NCBI GenBank assembly: GCA_902798365.1
Contig: CADBWP010000014.1
Span: 1 to 37,916, forward strand
Origin: an uncultured Ruminococcus sp.
GTDB taxonomy: Bacteria; Bacillota; Clostridia; Oscillospirales; Acutalibacteraceae
Direction: 5' to 3'
DNA: 37,916 nt
Part shown: one piece after another, positions 33,759 through 37,916 of the stretch
How positions within the stretch are numbered: position 1 is the first letter of the stretch
Layout: each line of letters begins with the position of its first letter
Notes under the pieces: model-generated
Seen by the model: the letters and a program-made list of their open reading frames with translations, nothing else
Databases searched by the model: none
Told to the model about the DNA's origin: nothing
Program-made: the position numbers and the translations under genes

Positions 33759-35414
33759 TTATTCTATGCTGAGAATGAAGTAATAAACGGGCTGATCTCC
33801 CTTTACCAGAGAGATGTCGGCGCGTGAGCCGAACCTGTCCTTGAGCTCGTCATAAGCCTTGTTTGCGTCCGCCTCTTCAACGTCCTCGCCGTAGATAAGG
33901 GTGATAAACGCCGTGTCGCGCTTTACCATGTTCTTGGCGAGCTTTACGAGCGCCTTGACGGGGCTCTTTTCGGTGATGGTCAGCTTGCCGTTTTCAAGAG
34001 CGATGATGTCGCCCTCTTTTATCTTTTTACCGCCGAACTCGCTGTTGCGCGCCGCAAAGGTGACAAGACCTGTGCCAACGCCGTGAGCCGCGTCCATCAT
34101 AAGCTGAGCGTTGCTTTCAGCCGAGATCTCGGGGTCAAAGTTGAGCAGCGCGGTCATACCCTGCGGAATCGTACGCGTGGGAACTATGACAACCTTTCTG
34201 TCGGTAACGAGCGGAACGGTCTGCTCTGCCGCAAGAATGATGTTTTTGTTGTTGGGAAGCACGAAAACGGTCTTGGCGGGAGTTGCAAGCACAGCCTCGG
34301 TGATGTCATCCGTGCTGGGGTTCATGCTCTGACCGCCCGACACGACGTTGGTGCAGCCCAGATCCTTAAAAAGCGTGGTAAGACCATCGCCTGCCGCTAC
34401 AGCCACAAAGCCGAAATCCTCGTCGGGCTCTGCAAACTCAAACTTGGGCTTCTTCTCTTTTTTGCTCTTTTTCTTTGCGCCTTCCTTGGCGTTCTTGTGC
34501 TGCTCCTTCATGTTCTCTACCTTAACGGTGAGCAGCTGACCGAACTCAAGACCCTTGGTGAGAGCCACGCCGGGTGTTTCGGTGTGAACGTGAACCTTGA
34601 TTATCTCCTCGTCGTTAACAACCACTACGCAGTCGCCTATTCCCTGAAGGAAGGTGCGGAGCTCGTCGGGGTCGGTAGCGATCTCGGGGTCTCTGCCCAC
34701 GATGAACTCGGTGCAGTAGGTGAACTCGATGTCGTCGTCAAACTCGGCGGCAGCGCTTTCAAAGGTGTCTATGGTGAGCGAGGGAGCCTCGTCGTACTCG
34801 ATGACCTCACCGTCTCTGATGAATGCGAGCATACCCTCAAAGATAGAGCAAAGTCCCTTGCCGCCGGCATCTACAACGCCCGCCTTTTTAAGCACGGGAA
34901 GCAGCTCGGGTGTGATGGCGAGAGCCTCGTTTGCCTTGTCTGTGATAGCCTGCCAAACGTGCAGCACGCCGGGATCCTCGCGCGAAGCCTCAAGACCTGC
35001 CTCGTATGCCATTCTGGCAACGGTGAGTATTGTGCCCTCGGTGGGCTTCATAACAGCCTTGTAGGCGGCGTCAACGCCGATTCCCAGGGCTGCGGCTATG
35101 TTTTTGCCGTTTACCTCTTCCATGTCCTTAAGTCCCTGGGCAAAGCCGCGGAACAGAATAGAGGTGATAACGCCCGAGTTGCCTCTGGCGCCTCTGAGCA
35201 TTGACGATGCGACGATTTTTGCCACCTCGCCTGCGTTGGTGCCCTCATAATCCTCAAGCGCCTTGGCGGCGGCCATGATGGTCATAGACATGTTGGTGCC
35301 CGTGTCGCCGTCGGGAACAGGGAAAATGTTCAGGTCGTTGATGTGGTTTTTCTGCACGCTAATGTTGTGAGCGCCGGAAATAACCGCGTTCTTTAAAATC
35401 TCTCCGTTGATCAT
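33759..35414 (-). CDS. fakA: Fatty acid kinase catalytic subunit FakA (DAK2/YloV family)
   Basis: A 551-residue protein that phosphorylates fatty acids delivered by FakB (DegV family) for phospholipid synthesis. The N-terminal DAK2 domain has NIFPVPDGDTGTNM, MLRGARGNSGV and VDAGGKGL; a middle domain and a C-terminal DegV-like domain follow, as in YloV/FakA. A Lys-rich insertion (GAKKKSKKEKKPKF) links them. ATG 35414 follows AAGGATGTGCTTTC; the earlier reading adds 17 non-conserved residues. The usual upstream partner asp23/yloU is absent here, and no FakB gene is in the window. Confidence 0.93.
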   Translation of the reverse strand: MINGEILKNAVISGAHNISVQKNHINDLNIFPVPDGDTGTNMSMTIMAAAKALEDYEGTNAGEVAKIVASSMLRGARGNSGVITSILFRGFAQGLKDMEEVNGKNIAAALGIGVDAAYKAVMKPTEGTILTVARMAYEAGLEASREDPGVLHVWQAITDKANEALAITPELLPVLKKAGVVDAGGKGLCSIFEGMLAFIRDGEVIEYDEAPSLTIDTFESAAAEFDDDIEFTYCTEFIVGRDPEIATDPDELRTFLQGIGDCVVVVNDEEIIKVHVHTETPGVALTKGLEFGQLLTVKVENMKEQHKNAKEGAKKKSKKEKKPKFEFAEPDEDFGFVAVAAGDGLTTLFKDLGCTNVVSGGQSMNPSTDDITEAVLATPAKTVFVLPNNKNIILAAEQTVPLVTDRKVVIVPTRTIPQGMTALLNFDPEISAESNAQLMMDAAHGVGTGLVTFAARNSEFGGKKIKEGDIIALENGKLTITEKSPVKALVKLAKNMVKRDTAFITLIYGEDVEEADANKAYDELKDRFGSRADISLVKGDQPVYYFILSIE

Positions 35415-35486
35415 GAAAGCACATCCTTTTTTGTCCGTAAAATCTTTGTTGACGGATAATAGCACATATCGCGATTCTTAACATAT

Positions 35487-35515
35487 ATTATACAAGTTTC
35501 AATCGGTTTTTGCAA
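35487..35515 (-). promoter_or_regulatory. Promoter of fakA
   Basis: TTGCAA, 17 bases, TATAAT on the minus strand, about 70 bases before the ATG. It separates fakA from the ymdB gene upstream. Confidence 0.75.
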
Positions 35516-35537
35516 TAGTTGAAAAGAAAAAAATTCC

Positions 35538-36311
35538 TTATTCAAGCCTTATACTTTCGGCACTTTTGCACTTTCCCGTGGCGTCGTCTATGTCAAACAG
35601 AGCCGCCTCGAGCTTGCAGTCGCCGTCCGCAAGGTCAAAGCGCTCGGGCAGCTTTGTTTTGAACCTGCTGATGATAATATCGGTCTTTACGCCCAGCACC
35701 GAGTGTATTGTGCCCGTCATTCCCAGGTCGGTGATGTAGCCCGTGCCGTTGGGAAGCACCTGCGCGTCCGAGGTCTGCACGTGGGTGTGGGTGCCGAACA
35801 CCGCGCTCACCCTGCCGTCGAGGTAATAGCCCATCGCGCGCTTTTCGCTTGTGGTCTCGGCGTGAAAATCGACCAGAATTATCCTTCCCTCTGCCTGCTT
35901 TATCATTTTGTCGGCGGTCTCAAAGGCGCAGGACAGCCCGTCTTCGACATTAATGTTGCCCATAAGGTTGATTATACTTATTATTCTTCTGCCCGTGTCG
36001 AGGTTTATTATGCCCCTGCCCGGCGTGGTTCCCTCGGGAAAGTTAGCCGGACGTGCTATAAACGGGCTTGTGTCGAGGTATTCGTATGCCTCTCTGCGGC
36101 GAAAGGCGTGGTTGCCCAAGGTTATTGCATCAACACCGCTGTCAAACAGATACTTTGCCGAGGCGGCGGTTATTCCGTTGCCGTCGGCTGAGTTTTCGCC
36201 GTTGCATATCGTAAGGTCAACGCCCTTGAGCCGCTTGAACGCAGGCAGCCTTTCGCGCAGAAAGCGGCAGCCTATGCTGCCCACAACGTCGCCTACGCAA
36301 AGAATTGTCAT
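35538..36311 (-). CDS. ymdB: YmdB-family metallophosphoesterase (2',3'-cyclic nucleotide phosphodiesterase)
   Basis: A 257-residue cytosolic phosphodiesterase; in Bacillus YmdB affects motility, biofilm and sporulation choice. Two-metal ligands appear in ILCVGDVVG, NGENSADGNG, LGNHAF and VDFHAETTSEK, then GTHTHVQTSD. The length matches the family (about 264). It lies in the yqfC-yqfD-ymdB cluster, 33 bases after yqfD. RBS is AAGGATGTG. The substrate range in this organism is not known. Confidence 0.93.
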   Translation of the reverse strand: MTILCVGDVVGSIGCRFLRERLPAFKRLKGVDLTICNGENSADGNGITAASAKYLFDSGVDAITLGNHAFRRREAYEYLDTSPFIARPANFPEGTTPGRGIINLDTGRRIISIINLMGNINVEDGLSCAFETADKMIKQAEGRIILVDFHAETTSEKRAMGYYLDGRVSAVFGTHTHVQTSDAQVLPNGTGYITDLGMTGTIHSVLGVKTDIIISRFKTKLPERFDLADGDCKLEAALFDIDDATGKCKSAESIRLE

Positions 36312-36333
36312 ATAATCACATCCTTATACGGGC

Positions 36334-36339
36334 ATTATA
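36334..36339 (-). promoter_or_regulatory. Possible extended -10 promoter of ymdB
   Basis: TGGTATAAT on the minus strand between yqfD and ymdB; the best -35 (TGACAG, 16 bases away) is poor. Tentative; the gene could also be read from yqfD. Confidence 0.4.
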
Positions 36340-36344
36340 CCACA

Positions 36345-37529
36345 TTATTCCTCTTCTGTCACGTCAAACGGGGCAGGTTCGGCAATATTTTCGTTGAACA
36401 CATAATCGGCTGTGCAATTATATCCGTCGTCGGTCTCGCTTACCGTCACGCTTTTGCCGTTGAGAACGCCGCCGCCTCGTTCAAAGACCTCGTAAAGCAG
36501 CAGCGAGGTGTTGAAGATTTTTTCCGCCCTGCCGCGGTCAAGCTCCTCGTGAGCCGGTATCATCTCGTGCGAGGTTTGGGTGACAAAGCCCAGCGGCAGC
36601 CTTTTTCCGTTTACTGTGAGCAGGCTGCGGCTGTAGGTCTCGGCAGATTCGGAATAGGTGTTGAACGACAGCGAAAACGGTATTTCGGCGTTGAGAAAGC
36701 GCAGCCTCAGGCGGTCGGTCTTGTTGTCGGAGGCGTAGTAATAATCGAGCTGCTTCGGCAATGATAATTCTTTTTTGGAATATACATCGGCAAAAACCTC
36801 CGCCTCGGCGTGAACCCAGCGAACATCGTTCTGCTTTCCGGGGCTTACTCCGCTCACCAAAATATCGCCGCGCACAACGCCGCTGCCTGTCTTTACCGCC
36901 GCCGTTCCCCGGGCGGCATTGATTTTTGTCACCACGCCGTCCGTCCTCGCCTTTATGTTGCAGGGACGGGTCTTGTCACCGCTGTCGGGCTTTTGCACCT
37001 TCTCCTTTACCTCAACGTCGGCGTGGCTGCCCAAAAGGTTAATGCTCAGCCATGTCAGCTCGGGAGTTTCAAGCAATATGCTGCGCTCCGCCTTTCCCAC
37101 GTCAATACTGCTGCGAATCGCTCCCGGTTCTACGCCGTTTTGGGCAAGCAGTCGCTCAAAGCTCTCACAGCTGACGGAATGAAGCCCCGTGACCTCTACT
37201 GTCCAGACAAAATTCGACAGCAGCACAAGAAGAGCCGCGCCCAATACCGCGCCTGCGGGCAGCCCTGCCCTGCTGCGGTATTTTGCGGCAAAAAACGGAA
37301 GGCCGTGCCGCGAAATGATTCTTGTGCGAACACCGGCCCTGCGAGCGGTATCGCGGATACGGCGGTAGTCCGAGACGTACATTCCGCCCTCTACTCCGCC
37401 CTTTACGGGATGTACGTCCCAAAAGGGTATCCCCCTTTGGGCGGTCAGGTTGATGAACCGCTCGGGAAATTTGCCGCGTGCCTCAAGGAATACATAGCCC
37501 TTTGCGTATCTTAACAGTCCCAAAAGCAT
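36345..37529 (-). CDS. yqfD: Sporulation protein YqfD
   Basis: A 394-residue protein of the YqfD family made in the mother cell in Bacillus sporulation. An N-terminal cytosolic part (LRYAKGYVFLEARGKFPERFINLTAQRGIPFWDV), one membrane helix (about 90-112; AGAVLGAALLVLLSNFVWTVEV) and a large outside domain (WLSINLLGSHADVEVKEK, GVVTKINAARGTAAVKTG, GDILVSG). The ATG follows GAGGTGACGCT, nine bases after yqfC, so the two form an operon. This pair is a good sign that the organism forms spores or had spore-forming ancestors. Confidence 0.93.
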   Translation of the reverse strand: MLLGLLRYAKGYVFLEARGKFPERFINLTAQRGIPFWDVHPVKGGVEGGMYVSDYRRIRDTARRAGVRTRIISRHGLPFFAAKYRSRAGLPAGAVLGAALLVLLSNFVWTVEVTGLHSVSCESFERLLAQNGVEPGAIRSSIDVGKAERSILLETPELTWLSINLLGSHADVEVKEKVQKPDSGDKTRPCNIKARTDGVVTKINAARGTAAVKTGSGVVRGDILVSGVSPGKQNDVRWVHAEAEVFADVYSKKELSLPKQLDYYYASDNKTDRLRLRFLNAEIPFSLSFNTYSESAETYSRSLLTVNGKRLPLGFVTQTSHEMIPAHEELDRGRAEKIFNTSLLLYEVFERGGGVLNGKSVTVSETDDGYNCTADYVFNENIAEPAPFDVTEEE

Positions 37530-37538
37530 AGCGTCACC

Positions 37539-37784
37539 TCAGGTAATAAAATCTATTCCCTGCACAAAGCCGTCGATCTCTACGCAGGAGCCCGAGATGC
37601 ACCTGACGCGAAGTCCTCTGCCGCGAAAGGATATGACCATGCGGCTCGTGTTTATCTTTATGCAGTCGGTTTCGTACAGCAAAATACCGGTGGAGCCCTC
37701 TACCGTGACCGTGCGGTTGCCCAGCATTTCCATAAGCGGCGCAGAGCCCGCGCCGGGCAAAGCTGCCGTGTGATTGTTTATCAT
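37539..37784 (-). CDS. yqfC: Sporulation protein YqfC (YabP/YqfC family)
   Basis: An 81-residue protein with the YabP/YqfC fold: NRTVTVEGSTGILLYETDCIKIN, then VISFRGRGLRVRCISGSCVEIDGFVQGIDF. ATG 37784 has GAGG eight bases upstream; the GTG three codons earlier overlaps that site. It is first in the yqfC-yqfD pair. In Bacillus the pair is sigma-E controlled; I did not find a clear sigma-E promoter in the 132 bases left before the window edge. Confidence 0.9.
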   Translation of the reverse strand: MINNHTAALPGAGSAPLMEMLGNRTVTVEGSTGILLYETDCIKINTSRMVISFRGRGLRVRCISGSCVEIDGFVQGIDFIT

Positions 37785-37916
37785 TCCAGTCACCTCAATA
37801 ATAATTATTCGGTTTCGCTCATAAATATTATCGGTGATGCTTATGGTGTTGAACGGCGCAAAGAGCGCAGCGGCGGCAAAAGCGGCGATTGTGTCTTTCG
37901 GATGCGTGATGATAAC
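37785..37916. other. Unresolved right edge, 132 bases
   Basis: Upstream region of yqfC. One minus-strand frame stays open and in phase with yqfC to the window edge (reading ...FAAAALFAPFNTISITDN...), and a plus-strand frame also runs out of the window. Neither resembles a family I know, so no gene is called. The AT-rich part at 37795-37830 could hold the yqfC promoter. Confidence 0.3.

Noticed and set aside
37785-37916. Partial gene at the right edge
   Set aside because: Open frames exist on both strands but none shows a recognisable family or a stop-to-start layout that favours one.

Overview
The window is a stretch of chromosome from a Gram-positive, spore-forming anaerobe of the Clostridia, most likely a Ruminococcus-like member of the Oscillospiraceae/Ruminococcaceae. 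The evidence is as follows. Two secreted proteins carry type I dockerins (an alpha-amylase and a subtilisin-like protease). There is a tryptophan-type T-box riboswitch, a yqfC-yqfD sporulation pair, and the Firmicute gene order gdpP-rplI-dnaB and tilS-hpt-ftsH. Promoters are sharp sigma-A types (TTGACA-N17-TATAAT) and ribosome-binding sites are strong GGAGG types. The genes are GC-rich and the promoter regions AT-rich. The species cannot be fixed from the sequence alone.

Left part (1-5.3 kb, all minus strand): a GH13 alpha-amylase with dockerin and starch-binding module that runs off the left edge and has a one-base frameshift inside its signal peptide; a TrpB2-type tryptophan synthase beta chain with a Trp T-box leader and a possible short leader peptide; and a lipoprotein metallo-beta-lactamase-fold hydrolase followed by a DUF3006 protein. 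A divergent promoter region (5.25-5.40 kb) then switches to plus-strand genes.

Middle part (5.4-29.5 kb, all plus strand): a two-gene heterodimeric ABC exporter with one degenerate ATPase site; a 1006-residue membrane protein that joins an acyltransferase-3 domain to a GT-C-like glycosyltransferase domain; an operon of a small (p)ppGpp synthetase with a response regulator and histidine kinase; and a long housekeeping run of RNase J, c-di-AMP phosphodiesterase GdpP, ribosomal protein L9, DnaB, TilS, Hpt, FtsH and RNase HI. It ends with a 1358-residue dockerin-bearing S8 protease. That gene faces nrdR across a 168-bp MITE-like element and a strong shared hairpin terminator.

Right part (29.7-37.9 kb, all minus strand): nrdR, a D-Ala-D-Ala carboxypeptidase, recG, the fatty-acid kinase subunit FakA/YloV, a YmdB-type phosphodiesterase, and the sporulation genes yqfD and yqfC. 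I saw no rRNA, tRNA, CRISPR array, prophage or complete insertion sequence.

Themes that connect the genes: extracellular polymer breakdown built on dockerin-cohesin assembly (amylase, protease); nucleotide second messengers and RNA turnover (small alarmone synthetase, GdpP, YmdB, RNase J); and cell-envelope work (exporter, acyltransferase-glycosyltransferase, carboxypeptidase, FtsH, FakA). I found no clear new defence or mobile system. The best leads are the amylase frameshift, the T-box plus leader peptide arrangement, the AT3/GT-C fusion, the alarmone synthetase/two-component operon and the MITE-like element.
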